DNA of 64,000 nt, from NCBI GenBank assembly GCA_036925085.1, contig JAUPFP010000019.1, positions 192,001 to 256,000 of the forward strand, given 5' to 3'. Positions within the stretch are counted from its first letter, which is position 1. Every line of letters starts with the position of its first letter. This DNA comes from Brachycybe producta. Lineage: Eukaryota > Arthropoda > Diplopoda > Playtdesmida > Andrognathidae. Positions 48,259 through 60,742 of the stretch are shown here, piece after piece. A program made the translations under genes and the position numbers. A model generated the notes under the pieces. It did not search any database. It was not told the DNA's origin and worked only from the letters and a program-made list of their open reading frames with translations.

Positions 48259-49136
48259 AAAAGATCCATAAACTTCTGCGTGGAAAAAAAAATTAAATGT
48301 GTTACTCTCACTTTCCAAACGATTGAAATTCTCATTCCAAAAGCAATTTACCACTTTTTAAGTTATATGAACTTTTTTTTCTCCAAAAAAACCTATTTAT
48401 AAAATGAAGAAAAAAACATTTTAAAAAAATCACAATGATTTTTTTTAAATGCCTAAATTTCTTGTTTATTTTATTTAAAAAAAAAACGAGGTAATCAGTT
48501 TTGATTTATGTCACTCTCCTATGCATGAATTTTGGCTGTTTTCAAAATATAAGCTCACTTTAGAAGTAATTACATCACTAGAGTGAAATAAATCATTATT
48601 TTGACATTCTCAAAGATTAAGTGTTAGTTGAAGCTTATTGACAAGTTGATATCATAAAAGCTCAAAGTGGCTTATTCGAGAAACAATATTAAATCTTAAA
48701 AGAGGGCTAAAATATTTTCAATATACGCAATTTACAATGAAGAAATCTTTTTTTAGAATTTCCATATAATGAATGTAAAACGTCAAGCTTTTCATTTCAT
48801 GAAAATAATGGCGCTATAACTTGGGTCCAGCAAAACGATTTTAAGTCCAGTTTGAATCGACTTATTTGAGGGAATTTCAAGTAGAAAAGTTTGCGAAAAA
48901 TACCTCAAAAGGTTTATTTTTTTAAAAGACATCATAAATCCCATTAAAACCTATACAAGTATACACACCATAGCTAATTAGTTATATATTAATGGAAGTG
49001 ATTCTTGAATATTAAACCTTGTGGCATTAATGAGTTCAGACTATTTTCAAAGAAATTAGCGTGAAATATCTTTAAAAATAACCTTTTTATGGCAGTTTGA
49101 AAAAATACTAAATATATAATTTTTAGCAGTGTTGAG
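48259..49136. other. gene-free stretch with dispersed repeat
   Basis: The segment 48429-48790 repeats 21471-21845 with small indels. No gene seen. Confidence 0.55.
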
Positions 49137-49383
49137 AAAAATTACTTTTGAAAGTAATTTGTTAAGTAATTTTCAGTTGTGAAAAATTACTTTTGAAAGT
49201 AATTTGTTAAGTAATTTTCAGTTGTGAAAAATTACTTTTGAAAGTAACTTTGTGTTGTGAAATATGACTTTTGAAAATAACTTCGTGTTGTGAAAAATTA
49301 CTTTTGAAAGTAATCTTGTGTTGTGAAATATGACTTTCTAAAGTAACTATAATTACTTTTGAAAGTGATTTACCCCAACGCTG
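49137..49383. mobile_element. hAT-type MITE with internal tandem repeats
   Basis: The left end CAGTGTTGAGAAAAATTAC and the right end (reverse complement) CAGCGTTGGGGTAAATCAC are CAGNGTTG-type hAT termini. The interior is five or six repeats of AAAAATTACTTTTGAAAGTA. The 8-bp flanks are T-rich and not diagnostic. Confidence 0.6.
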
Positions 49384-50402
49384 TTTTTTTTAAACAATAC
49401 GGTTTGTTTTTCTATTTTTGTACAGCAAACGAAAAGGTATAATTTGAAATTGACATAATTTCTTTTTAAAGTTATCAAAATTAATATAACCTTATGCAAT
49501 TCATTTTTAAATTTACTATTTTTTAAAAATATTTTCAATTTAATTTTAATGTTTCTTTTGAAAAGCGGAGTAAGGGCTGCTTCACACGAGCCATCGAGTG
49601 GCTGATTAGCTCCAGAATACGACGGACACAAATAGTGGTTGCACTGTAGACATGCCACTTTTCCAGCCAGTATTTCAAACAGATTCAGAGGATGCTGCTT
49701 AATGGATAAGCTTCATTATAAAACTATGACCCAATTTCGGTGGCGCCACTGGCAGTGGCGGGTAATGTGGCACAAATTTACCACTGCTCATCATCGTGGT
49801 TAAGGATGGCTCTTGTGTTCACTCTCGCCACCGAGTGATCTGTATGCAACAGCTCTAGACAAAGGCACGCGGGGAGGAGTTTTACGTTTTTAAATGTATA
49901 ACTGGACCTAGACCATTTCTTATTTCTCACCAAACTTCCCAGTAGACCTCAAGATTACCATTTATTTTAAAAAGCTCATGTTCTACCAAAAAAAAATCTC
50001 CATTACATTAAGTTATATTTCATGTCAGAATTGTTGCACCATTAATCCATTTTTTATACTCAAATATACATCTATACATGTATTTATGGTTTTTAACAAT
50101 TTTCTAGGTCCGAAAAAAAAAAACCGTTTGCTGCTTTACAACACCTGAAATTTCATACATCACTGTCAAATGTGTTTTTCATTGCTACCAAAAGACAAAT
50201 CCATTATTTCTAACGTGGTAAAATAATGTATCTAAACTTGTTATAGTACACATAACATACTTTATCGATCACAGAAAAAGTTTAAATGACTTTTATAGCC
50301 TTAAAAAGCACCATAATTATATTTTCTTTTGAACTTAAGATGTTTTTAGTATTTACAATTTACTTTCAAACTTTAATTATTCTAAATTTCAGGATAAACA
50401 CT
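49384..50402. other. gene-free stretch
   Basis: AT-rich. GC-richer parts at 49570-49660 and 49730-49860 look like element ends in inverse orientation but were not resolved. Confidence 0.5.
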
Positions 50403-50410
50403 AGACAGGC

Positions 50411-51143
50411 CAGTGACGTAGCCAGGATTTTTTTATGAGGGGGTCCAAAATTATTTCTTCAGAATAAAGCTAATTATGCACCCACTACAGTGTGCACGCA
50501 GCACTACACCGCCTAAAGAACTTCCCATTGTATGCATCACATTTAGCCCTCAAGTTTTTTTTTTTGGGGGGGGGGGGGGGGGGTTAATAAGGTTCATGTA
50601 TGCAGCACATGAAATGAAATTGTGCAACGTCCGCTATATGGTGGCATGCTGCGACATGCAAAACTGGCTTGTAGAACTTCCATAAGTTCCATGCCAGAAG
50701 TCAAGAAGAATTCTTTCTATGTGGCGACGAAAGGAACCAGGGTAGAGAGATTCAGACACCAATCAGGTGTCTTCATTTACAAGCATACTTTGTTGTAATC
50801 AACAACACATGTTCAATTGTATGTTTAAGTTGTCTTCCATAAGTGGCAGAGTTGTGGTGGTGCATGTATGGGCTGGTTCTCGAATGGAATGTTCCACATA
50901 GTGGTCTGGGGCGGCATAGTGCTGTGTGCTGTAGTTGGCTACTAGCTGAAAAATCGCTTAGTTGAGCATCTATAATAGTGGTGGGACAAAAGGAGTTCTG
51001 AAGGCACAGGTTGAGAGAAAGAGAGAGAGAAAAAAAAAAAGAACGAGAAAAAAATATTAAATATAAACACAACTTTTTGGCATGTATATAGTCTCGATAG
51101 GGGGTACGGACCCCTGGACCCCCCCCCCTTGGTTACGCCACTG
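50411..51143. mobile_element. hAT non-autonomous element, copy 2
   Basis: CAGTGACGTAGCCAGGATTT...(inverse) CAGTGGCGTAACCAAGG. The flanks AGACAGGC and AGAACGGC match at 6 of 8. Collinear with 18871-19695 apart from indels. A G run is at 50567-50583. Confidence 0.8.
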
Positions 51144-51279
51144 AGAACGGCCCATTAGAACGTTTAAATATTTTGCATACAATTAAAATTATTAATTTTT
51201 TTTTGCTGTTTTACACTAACTTCAACCAGCATAAGGAAAAAAAACTGTTTCAAAAATATTCAATTAATTCAAAAATTAA

Positions 51280-51293
51280 GCGCCCTCTGGTGG
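51280..51293 (-). promoter_or_regulatory. CTCF-type motif
   Basis: The minus strand reads CCACCAGAGGGCGC, a full match to the CTCF core consensus CCASYAGRKGGCRS. It lies about 170 bp upstream of the LINE start codon. A single 14-bp match in 64 kb can still be chance. Confidence 0.35.
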
Positions 51294-51463
51294 CAAACAG
51301 TTAACACATGTTTTCCTTTCGCATCCCGGTGTTTAGTCAAATAGTGGTTTATAAGTGTCATCGAAGTTGAATCCTTTCAGATTCTTATAGAACTTTTTAT
51401 CGTGCACATTTTGATGTGCTTTAGAGCTAAATCTGCCCAGTGGTTGTGAAGATATCACTCTTA

Positions 51464-54293
51464 ATGGCGAGCATTGTACCAGCGGCCACATTAACAAAGA
51501 AAGTCACTCCATGCTTTGTATGTGGTAAACTTTTCACTGGCTCCCATGGAGTCAACATTCATATATCCACGGTACATGCAAAAGAGGCCACCCAGAATAT
51601 CAATGCAAGACAACAGACATCTAGGGAGTCTACTGCATTACTTCCACAGCACACTTCTTCGGAAGATGTCAATGGTACTGCACCCAGTTCACCACCAAAT
51701 ATTCCCGAACATCTGGCCCTCCAAGTACAGTATTGGGAGGAAGAGTTTAGACAATTTTCCAAGAATAACACTAGTCATTTGGCTCAGTTTGACATTATTT
51801 AAAACTTTAGTAACTTTGTCTTCTCATCAATGGAAAAACTTCCAGGGCCGATAAACCCCACTGTAAAGTTCCACTGCATGAGAAAATGCTGGGTCGATAA
51901 CACGGGATCATGGTTTCGACCAAGCAACCACCCAGCCTAGGCATCAAAAACATCCCGTGAAAAACATTGTGATAAATACAACTATAAAGTAGCCCAATTC
52001 AACTACTACTACCACCACAGGAAAGTTATCAACCAACTAATGGCCTCTATGACAACTAGGCGGTGTCAAGTTCCCATTAAGGATATCGAGAACTATTTCA
52101 GAAATATTTTTGAGGCACCAAACAACGCATTACGTGATAACTACATATGTAACACCACTGATATTGAGCAGTCCATTCCACTTTCTGATATTGAAGGTGC
52201 AATAAAAAGGATCACAATAGACACAGCCCCCGGTATCGACCGTGTGCTTGTGAAGCCATTGCGGATGCTGAGATGTGGCAAAATCCTATACTACATAACC
52301 CGTACAATGTTATTGTGGAACTATGTGCCACAGGGGCTAAAGAAAGGCAGAACAGTGCTCATAGACAAAGGAGGTGACTGTTCATCACCAGCAAACTGGA
52401 GGCCTATCACTATCTTTTCAGTGGTATGATGAATCATCAAGAAAGGTCTGGATCATTCACTGCAAAACCTTGTTTCCACCTCTCACTTCCAATGTGGCTT
52501 TACATCGCTACTAGGAACCCATATCAACACCAGCCTTATTAATGCTGTCCTACAAGATGCTAAATCCAGAAATAAGTCCTGTACAATCGTTTTCCTTGAC
52601 ATCACAAAGGCTTTTGACAGTATAGGCCATGAGCACCTGGGAAAATCAATTGATGCATTACCCATACCATCCAACTTTGCTGCCCTTCTCAAGTCATTGA
52701 TCGCCGATAATGAAATTGTATTGGACATTGAAAGAAAAAGATCGGACTCCATTCATATCTCCAAAGGTGTTGCACAGGGCTCCCCACTGTCACCTACCCT
52801 CTTTAATCTGGCCATAGACTTTATATTTTGGGAAATTAGAGAACACCACTTAGCAAATGAATACGGCTATGAATTATTCGATGATCTCGAGAATCTAATT
52901 GTTGCTGGTTTTGCCAATGACATCGTGCTCATTGTAAAAGATAATGACAGTGCAAGAGCATTGATCCAAATTACCATCCAGCTGTTCGAAAAATTGGACT
53001 TCACATAAACCCATCAAAAAGTTCTGCCATAAATATAGAGAACAGGACTCTAGTGCCAAACGACCTACAACTCCTTGATGGGTCAGCTATCAGCAGCATC
53101 AATATCAGAAACAAAATCAAGTATCTTGGGGTCGATTTCAGGAACGAGATTGTTTTTGATTCAGTGTCTGTTACGGGAAACTTCAGCAAAAATTTATTGC
53201 TCCTTCAAAATAGTCCTCTTCTAATGCCTGACCAAAAACTGAATATTATTAATCATTTTATTTGGCCAAAGCTAGTATACCCCCTCCAATGTGCACCTCT
53301 GGAAAAAATACCTCAAAAGTTCCTTGCAGATTTGGATACCGTCATCAGAATAAATGTAAAATCCATCCTTGAACTCCCTAGTGATACTCCAAGCACAATG
53401 CTATATGCACACCGTAAACTCCGTGGCCTTGGTATAGTCAATGCATCGTGGGAGGCAATTTTTTAACATTTCAGTATAGCTTCGAAACTTGAATCTGTAC
53501 AAGACGAGCACCTCCAACGTTGCCGTAGCCTTACAGCTGATAGAGCCAACTGCATCCAACACCTGGTTGGTATTGCCGGCCATACCTCAAGACAACTGCA
53601 TCAGTCTTTGAGAGAACAACCATTTAATGAATGGTTGTCAATGGTCTGCTGGGGTGTTGGGGTTAGAGCTTTCTCCGAATTTCTGGGCTCTAACAGTTGG
53701 GTCTTTCAAAAAACAAGTTTGTCTACATCTCAATGGTGCACCGCATTGAAACTGAACTGCAATCTCGTCGCAAATCACACCAATCATGGGCGTGGTGGTG
53801 GTCCTAGTGGTGATATCAAAGCATGTCGCCGGGTGATACAGGGCCATCCTTGCCCAGAGCATGAATCTCTCGAACATATTCTGGGAGAATGTAAGGACTC
53901 GGAAAGATTGATCATCAGTCGCCATCACAAAGTCCGTACAATGATTGCCAACCTCTTCCAAAACAAAGGATACAGTGTTTACGAAGAAGTAAACTGTACA
54001 TCTATGGACGCTCCCTTCGACGGGCTGATATTATAGTGATTGACGACAAGTCATGCAAAAGCTGGATCATCGATCCCACTATTCGTCTTAAACACTCCGG
54101 GAGCACCGATCAGTCCCATGAAGTTGACGAAGAGAAGAGACGCATATATGAGCCATGTCATGACTACCTCTGCAGAAAATACAACATCCCACAATGGAAA
54201 ACGATTGGGTTCCTAGTTGGTGCACATGGGACGATTTTCAAATTCATGGTGGACATCTTCATCATCTTTGGTTTGCCAAAACATCATTACTAG
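51464..54293 (+). mobile_element. RLE-type non-LTR retrotransposon (R2/R4-like), decayed
   Basis: The ATG at 51464 opens a frame with one C2H2 finger (CFVCGK...HISTVH), then a reverse transcriptase (IDTAPGIDRV at about 52215; NWRPITIFS; VFLDITKAFDS; GVAQGSPLSPTLFN) and a C-terminal region with a Cys/His knuckle (GHPCPEHESLEHILGEC) and a restriction-like endonuclease motif (RADIIVIDD...IIDPTIR, about 54018-54090). A single N-terminal finger plus a C-terminal RLE is the R2/R4-type plan. It is dead: several in-frame stops (e.g. 51800, 52426, 53464), two frame changes (about 52980 and 54030), FAND instead of FADD at 52910-52921, and RAD instead of RPD. No rDNA flanks it. The 3' tail is TTATATTATATTATAC near 54521-54540. 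Confidence 0.85.
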
Positions 54294-54540
54294 CAGTATC
54301 GAACTCTGTTCTCTGTGACTATAGCTATTGTAAATTGACATCTATTTTCTATTCCATCTATTAATCTACTAAAACACCACTAACCACTATTTTGTTAGTG
54401 AGTCAATATATATAATTTTATCTTAATGTATGTTCTTCAAACTGATCAGTACGCTGTCCGGTTTTGGAACCTGTATAACAAGGCAGCACCAGTTTTTTTT
54501 CTTTTAATAAAGTTGTTTATCTCTTATATTATATTATACT

Positions 54541-55023
54541 TTGTATGCAGTTTATACTATTAAAACATCCTTATTCTTTTCTTTTTCTTGTGCGATTTTA
54601 AATGGCCTTCAAACTAAGCAGCCCATCTGGAAAATGCTTGATTGCCCGATAAGGCAATCCGTGGCAGACTGTCTGCCCTTTTTAATGGGGCTAATGTGGA
54701 ATTTTACAGAAGTGTGGTTTACTAAACTCTTCAATAAACTGTGGTAGATTACTTCATTAAAACAAAAATGGATTGAGTTGTGTTAGTACTGAAAGCCATT
54801 TTAAGATAGGCCTATATTGTAATACATTGTAATCATTGGGTAAGTCTTGACACAATATTTTCACAATACATTTCTGGAGGTAATGGTCTTTTTAAAAATA
54901 AAATTGTAAGTTGCACACTTATTTTTCATTTAAAAAAATTTAGACATACTTTCACGGTTTTTTTAAAGTAATTCAAAATCCACCGAGAAAAAAATTGCAT
55001 ATTTTTGAAAATATTGAATAATA
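54541..55023. other. gene-free stretch
   Basis: The segment 54838-54890 is a copy of the inverted pair at 7262/7800; 54960-55023 is the shared left flank of the pogo-like MITE. No gene seen. Confidence 0.5.
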
Positions 55024-55215
55024 CAGTACAGTATAACGTCGATTATCGGAAACAATTTTTTTTACATATTCTTATGGAAATAAAAAAGTTTAAATCGTTT
55101 TTTCTTTCTTACTTTTCTTCACTTTTTATATTGTGAGTTCAATTATATGAACTTTCGATGATCAGAACTAGTCATGTCCGACATTAGATCAGAAAATCAA
55201 CGTTCTAAAGTACTA
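55024..55215. mobile_element. pogo-like MITE, uninterrupted copy (about 192 bp)
   Basis: It starts CAGTACAGTATAACGTCG after TA and ends with the decayed inverse AATCAACGTTCTAAAGTACT. Both flanks match those of 22081-26137, so both copies lie in one larger dispersed repeat. Confidence 0.6.
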
Positions 55216-55752
55216 TTTTATATAGAAAAATTTCCTAACCATTACAATTTTTTGTAAAAATTAATAAATTACTAAATAATTAATTAATAATAAGAATAAT
55301 ATTTATCTAATATCATAATTTGCTAAAGGCTGACTCCCTCCCTCCCTTTGTACACGAATGTTCTCAGAAACTACACACTCTAAAATCGTGAAAATTTACC
55401 AGTATACACATCTTTAGATGGGCTTCTTCGTAGGCTACATTAGAATTTTCAATTTTGTTCTGTTCACCTGATTTTTGTGAAAAATCATTAAATTTCACCA
55501 AAACAACCCAGAACACATAAAGTTGGCAGCCAGTAAAGCTTGCAAGATTGCATCATACTTTTGTTCAATGAATAAATTAACCTACGTGGGTTACAATGAG
55601 GTCACCATTGATCTCACAATTTACATTGGTTTTGTCTTTGGCAGAGAAGTGAGAGTTTCTTGGTACAAGTCCTGGCTGGAGTTTTTGTGTATTCATTTTT
55701 TTTTTTCATTTTGCTCAATCTGAGATATTTTACACTTCGTTTCATATATATA
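55216..55752. other. gene-free stretch
   Basis: The segment 55216-55320 continues the dispersed repeat of 26230. The rest, 55321-55752, is an unclassified insertion that itself hosts the Tc1/mariner element. Confidence 0.5.
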
Positions 55753-57676
55753 GATGCAAACCACAAATTGGTTATAACTGGGGCTACACTTGATGGATTT
55801 GCCTGACACTTTCAACATAAAGAGAGCCTCCTATATTATAATCTTTCTGCTAGGCAGAAATTTTTTTCTTAAAAAAGTACAAATTTAGAGAATTAAAAAA
55901 CTGAAAAATGGCCGTTTCATAATTATAAACGAACTAATGAACTTTTCACTTTTATTAATTATTGTGACTAACATTAAGATTAATAAAGTATACGACTGTC
56001 CTGATGTATTATGTTTTCTACATACTTTAAACAATAATTATACACAAATTTACAGAAACTCTGCGATTGTAGTATAATAATGGCAGTCTGCTTAATCATT
56101 ACGTACAATCATGTCCCAAAAGGTCTCTGTAGGATTTAAGTCTGGGGGAAACGCTGGCCATTTCAAAGTGGTCATATTTTCGTTTCATAACCATTCATTT
56201 CTTAGGTTACCAGAGCAAACTGGTGTATTTTCGTGCTTGAATACTAATTCCAACACTAGGGAATCGACTTTGATCAGTTAGTAAACACGCTCATAACGTT
56301 GTCTAAGAATAAACCTTATTATTTTAGTTGAATTGAAGGCAAAGTTACTCATTGCAAGCTGCACTAATCTTTTCACTTTTATTAATTATTGTGACTAACA
56401 TTAAGATTAATAAAGTATACGACTGTCCTGATGTATTATGTTTTCTACATACTTTAAACAATAATTATACACAAATTTACAGAAACTCTGCGATTGTAGT
56501 ATAATAATGGCAGTCTGCTTAATCATTACGTACAATCATGTCCCAAAAGGTCTCTGTAGGATTTAAGTCTGGGGGAAACGCTGGCCATTTCAAAGTGGTC
56601 ATATTTTCGTTTCATAACCATTCATTTCTTAGGTTACCAGAGCAAACTGGTGTATTTTCGTGCTTGAATACTAATTCCAACACTAGGGAATCGACTTTGA
56701 TCAGTTAGTAAACACGCTCATAACGTTGTCTAAGAATAAACCTTATTATTTTAGTTGAATTGAAGGCAAAGTTACTCATTGCAAGCTGCACTAAACACTT
56801 CGCATATTGTTAGGCTCCCACCACCAAAATTTCTGAAGGGAAAAAAATTTAATCTTGATGATCTTGACAGTTTTTCTTTTTTTTTCATATTGGAAGAATG
56901 TGAGGAAAAAATCACAATATTATACTAAACAAATTTTTGGAAGTGGGTCAGCCTAATGATAAGGGAAACGGTGGGGAAGTGGATTCGGAATGAGCAGCTT
57001 AAGTTTTTGAAATGCATACCTTAGGATTTATTTGAACCAAAACAAATACCATTGATCATCAGATTCATCACACAATGTTCGGAGGGTATGTACTGCCATA
57101 AAACATCGACTCCCTAGCATTAGCTTATTATTCCAGCAAGAAAGTTCACCAGTTTGCTCCAGTAACCTAATGAAGAAATGGTTATGAACCAAAATTATCA
57201 CCACTCTCAAATAGTCGACGTGTTGCCCTAACTTAAATCCTATCGAGAACATTTGGGACATTGTCATACAGGATTATTAAGCAGATTGCTATGATTATAA
57301 TATATTAGCAGAGCTCAAAAGTGCCATTTTTAGTTTAGTTACTTCAGGGTAACATTTCTGTAAATTTTCTTAAAAATATTGGTTAAAGTATGTAGAAAAG
57401 AAAGTTTTAAGCTATAAAACATCAGGACAGTCGTATACTTTATTAATTTTAATGTTACCATTGTGTTCAGCATGTAAATTTGTCACAATACTTAATAAAA
57501 GTGAAAAATTCTATATATCATTATAAAATGGACATTTTCCAATTTATTTATTTTTTAATTTTTACCTTTATAAGAAAAAATGTTCTGCCTAACAGAAACT
57601 TTATAATATAAGATACTCTCTTTATGTTGAAAATTTCAGTTGTAACTCGAGTTATAACCAGTTTCTGGGGTGCTTC
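55753..57676. mobile_element. Tc1/mariner derivative with long inverted arms
   Basis: The ends GATGCAAACCACAAATTGGT and (reverse complement) GAAGCACCCCAGAAACTGGT are inverted, flanked by TA (55751-55752, 57677-57678). Similarity continues inward for over 250 bp. The right arm on the plus strand encodes a transposase 3' part (FQQESSPVCSSNLMKKW, NLNPIENIWDIV). The left arm encodes the same region on the minus strand (LKWPAFPPDLNPTETFWD). Both thus point outward, with the N-terminal half missing. Stops interrupt both arms, so no active transposase is made. Confidence 0.8.
55942..56795. repeat. 427-bp tandem duplication inside the Tc1/mariner element
   Basis: 55942-56368 and 56369-56795 are essentially identical, starting CTTTTCACTTTTATTAATTA and ending GCACTAA. 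The unit includes the left-arm transposase fragment. It is recent, since I saw no differences except at the edge. Confidence 0.9.
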
Positions 57677-57781
57677 TATATAAATATGAAATGCAATGTA
57701 TAAGGCTATCAGAGCCTTGCACTATCACACCCATTGAAGACGGGCTTTCCTTCTAGTTATTAATAATAATATAATGTTAGT

Positions 57782-58457
57782 TGTAACACCCAGTGAGTCG
57801 TGACCCTCCCAGAATGCCAGCCTGAGAGGTGAGTGACTCATCTCTGCCCCTCCCTTTCTCTATATTTAGATTTAAGTGGCAGAGCAATACCTTTAGGACC
57901 ATGGTCACTTGGACCTGGTTACACTTTGTAGGTGTACACAGGTCCAAGCTCCTCTTTGTTCTTGGTCCACTCTTTCGCTCAGCTTTTTGTATTATGTCGA
58001 TTCTATTCAATATAACATTATGGGCACGTGGATGCTCTTTTGATTAATGAAATTCATTCTTGTAATGTTAATGTTTCTAGCTAAGAATGAATAGTCTTTA
58101 CAATATTTTATATATATATTTTTTTATGAATTTTTTAGAAACAAATTTTGAGTTTTTACAATACTTTATGTTCGGTAACTAACCCTCCTCTAGACAGGCC
58201 GGAGACACTATAGGGTAAGAAAGCATACGGATCCCTTATGGAGCAACGAGTCTTCAAGAAAGGAAGATGAAACACCACGGCGACCAGAAGTGGATAGTAA
58301 CCATCCTTCTGAGAGATCTCACCCCTACACAGGAGCACAACTAGGATCCATTACCATCAGCCTACTTTGGTAACTCGAATCCTCCTCGTGTGGTTACCAC
58401 GCGATCAAGGGAAGAAACGAGCTACAGAAAAAAGTAGAGAAGTCGCTATTGCTCACA
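57782..58457 (+). mobile_element. solo LTR (fossil), TGTAACACCC family
   Basis: The plus strand runs TGTAACACCC (57782) to GCTCACA (58457). It interrupts the dispersed repeat whose unbroken form is at 26280-26340 (ATAATGTTA then ATATT), confirming an insertion. The target duplication is not clean. Confidence 0.65.
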
Positions 58458-59270
58458 TAATATTAATATGTTATCAATGTAAAATAAAAGATTCCAATAG
58501 AAAACGTGTTAGTTGTGTTATATGTGAATAAAAAAAAATATTACATAAATATTGTTTCATGTTCCAATTTTCTCGTTTTCCCTATCAGCAATTCATTTGA
58601 ATACTGATTTTCTTGGTATTCTAATTTCTACACATTTTTTTATAACTTACACATACAGTATTTCTAAGTTCTTAATAAATTCAAAAAACAAAATTCAGTA
58701 TTAAAACTAATAGGGAGCAGTTTGAACCTGCTTTATAATGACGTCACTACGGCCCGTTTTTGGCCTAATTTTTCAATTGACTAAGTCAGAGCAAACTTGT
58801 TACTGTTCTTGAAAAAATTGTGAAGGTCAAACCTGAATGGTAAATGGGCTACTATGCCATCGATTATTATACGCTCATGTGTAACGAAATACTGAAAACT
58901 GTGAAGCATTATGAAAGAAAACTTACATCATACAAAATGAATAAAAAATATGGATTTCTGCCTACCCTGGTTGTTTAATAGTTTTGTGAAATATATCCTG
59001 TAGGCCCAGATTAAGGGAAATATTCTGTATTAAACTAGTTATTGTATCTAATATTTGTTTTACACAAAATATTGTAATTTTGACTTCTAATCAAGATCCC
59101 TAATTCAATATTATATCTACAAAATAGTAACTAATGGAAAAGCTAAAATCTAGCAGAAATATTAATTAAGTTTTAAAATATAATGAATTCGGCACAGCCA
59201 TCTTGCCACTTTCAAAAATTCTGAGAAAGGACGAATAAATAAAATATTTTCATTTCAGAGGCATACGACT
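58458..59270. repeat. dispersed repeat unit, continuation of copy 2
   Basis: Collinear with 26310-27100 (AAAGATTCC...GAAAACGTGTTAGTTGTG to GCAGCCATCTTGCC). Separated from its left part by the Tc1-bearing insertion and the solo LTR. Confidence 0.65.
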
Positions 59271-59282
59271 AATTAGACTACC

Positions 59283-59440
59283 GATTAGGGCAAATGTCCC
59301 TTTAGGGGAAGTGGTTTTAAGGCAAATGTCCCTTTAGGGCAAATAGTTTTAAGGTAAATGTCCCTTTATGGCAAATGGTTTTAAGGCAAATGGTTCTAGG
59401 GCAAATGTCCATTTAGGGCAAGTGTCTTTAAGGGAAATTA
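59283..59440 (+). repeat. GGGCAAATGTCCCTTTA minisatellite
   Basis: About eight irregular units, followed directly by a foldback arm at 59452. Confidence 0.7.
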
Positions 59441-59451
59441 TTTACGGTCGT

Positions 59452-60742
59452 GGCAATATGTTTATTTTTCATTGTTAAGTTTTCAAAGTGCAATGTGCAC
59501 CTTAAATATATGCAAATCGAGTGATAGACTGACAAAAAGTTGGTAAGCGCAGTTATATTTTTAAAAACTATTAAAAAACGGCGAATTTCTAACTCTTATT
59601 TTAAACTCCAATGAGTACGCCCAAATAAGAAAAAAAAAACATCCATTAAAATGCTCATAAAAATACGTAAAAATAATTTTTAAAAACCAGAAAAAAATAA
59701 ACACGTTCGCTAATGTGTTGGCTTCATTGTGGTTTAATTGTGGGTTTTTAAAAAAAATTTTAGGTATTTTTTTTACCAATATTTTAATGAATATTTTTTT
59801 TCTTATTTGGGCGTACTCAATTGAGTTTGACATATTGTGTGATGGACCCTTTTCGACTTGGTTGAATCTGCTTAATTTCAGATACAAGGCGAGTTTTCAC
59901 TCGTATCTTAAGTGGTTGGCTAGGTCACTTATTATACCTGGTCTGGGAGGACTAGGCAAATACAATACCTAGTTAACGCCCTCACTAGTCTCTTAGCAAA
60001 GAACAAAAAAAAATAAAAGTAAAAGCCACTCCTAATTCAGGGTTTCTATCGCTTTACTACAAGCATGTCAAACTCAAAAGGATAACATGGTCCAAATAAA
60101 TAAGGTCTAAGTTTATGTGGGCCACAAAAAAACTTCCATTTTTATAGAAACCTAGGTTTATTTTGAAAAGTACAGTATAAAAAGAACAAAGACAATAGAC
60201 TGTTACTTTAGAAATGTAATAACCGCGGCACAAAATGAGAATTATAATATATTTAAAAGGTGAGAAAAAGTAGTTTAAAAATTAAGCTACGAAAATTTTA
60301 TTAAAACATTTGGCAATCTGTAGAATCAGCCAATTTGCAGATCGCCCAGGCAACCTGAAAAACCACCAAACTGCTAGTGAATCTGGAAAATTCAACACAT
60401 TTTAGGTATTGAATTTTGTAGAATCACTAGCAAGTTGATTGTTTTGAAGATTACCTAGGAAAAATTAGTGTGACATTTGTCCTGAAGATGTTTGCCCTAC
60501 AGACAGTTGCCCTAAAGAGACATTTGCATTAAATCTATTATCTCTAAAGGCATATTTGCACTAAAGACACTCCCTAAAACCATTAGCCCTTAAGAGAAAT
60601 TTGTAAAAAAAACTATTTTCATTAAAGAAGCATTGCCATAAAACCATTTGGCCTAAAGGGACGTTTGATCTTATCAGCAGTCTAAATGATGCTTGTGCTC
60701 TCTGTGAAGACTTTTCGAAGTAATTTTGCGATGTAGCCTCTT
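59452..60742. mobile_element. TTAA-target foldback element, copy 3, interrupted
   Basis: The left arm 59452-59630 and start of the right arm 59640-59832 match 14990-15320. The terminal part 60696-60742 (...TTTTGCGATGTAGCCTC then TTAA) closes it. The material between 59833 and 60690 is inserted and includes an inverse minisatellite (60473-60662) and a segment (59900-59985) related to 610-700. Confidence 0.5.
60473..60662 (-). repeat. GGGCAAATGTCC minisatellite, inverse orientation
   Basis: Units of the inverse type (TTTGCCCTAAAGGGACA-like), opposite to 59283-59440 on the other side of the foldback. Confidence 0.6.
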
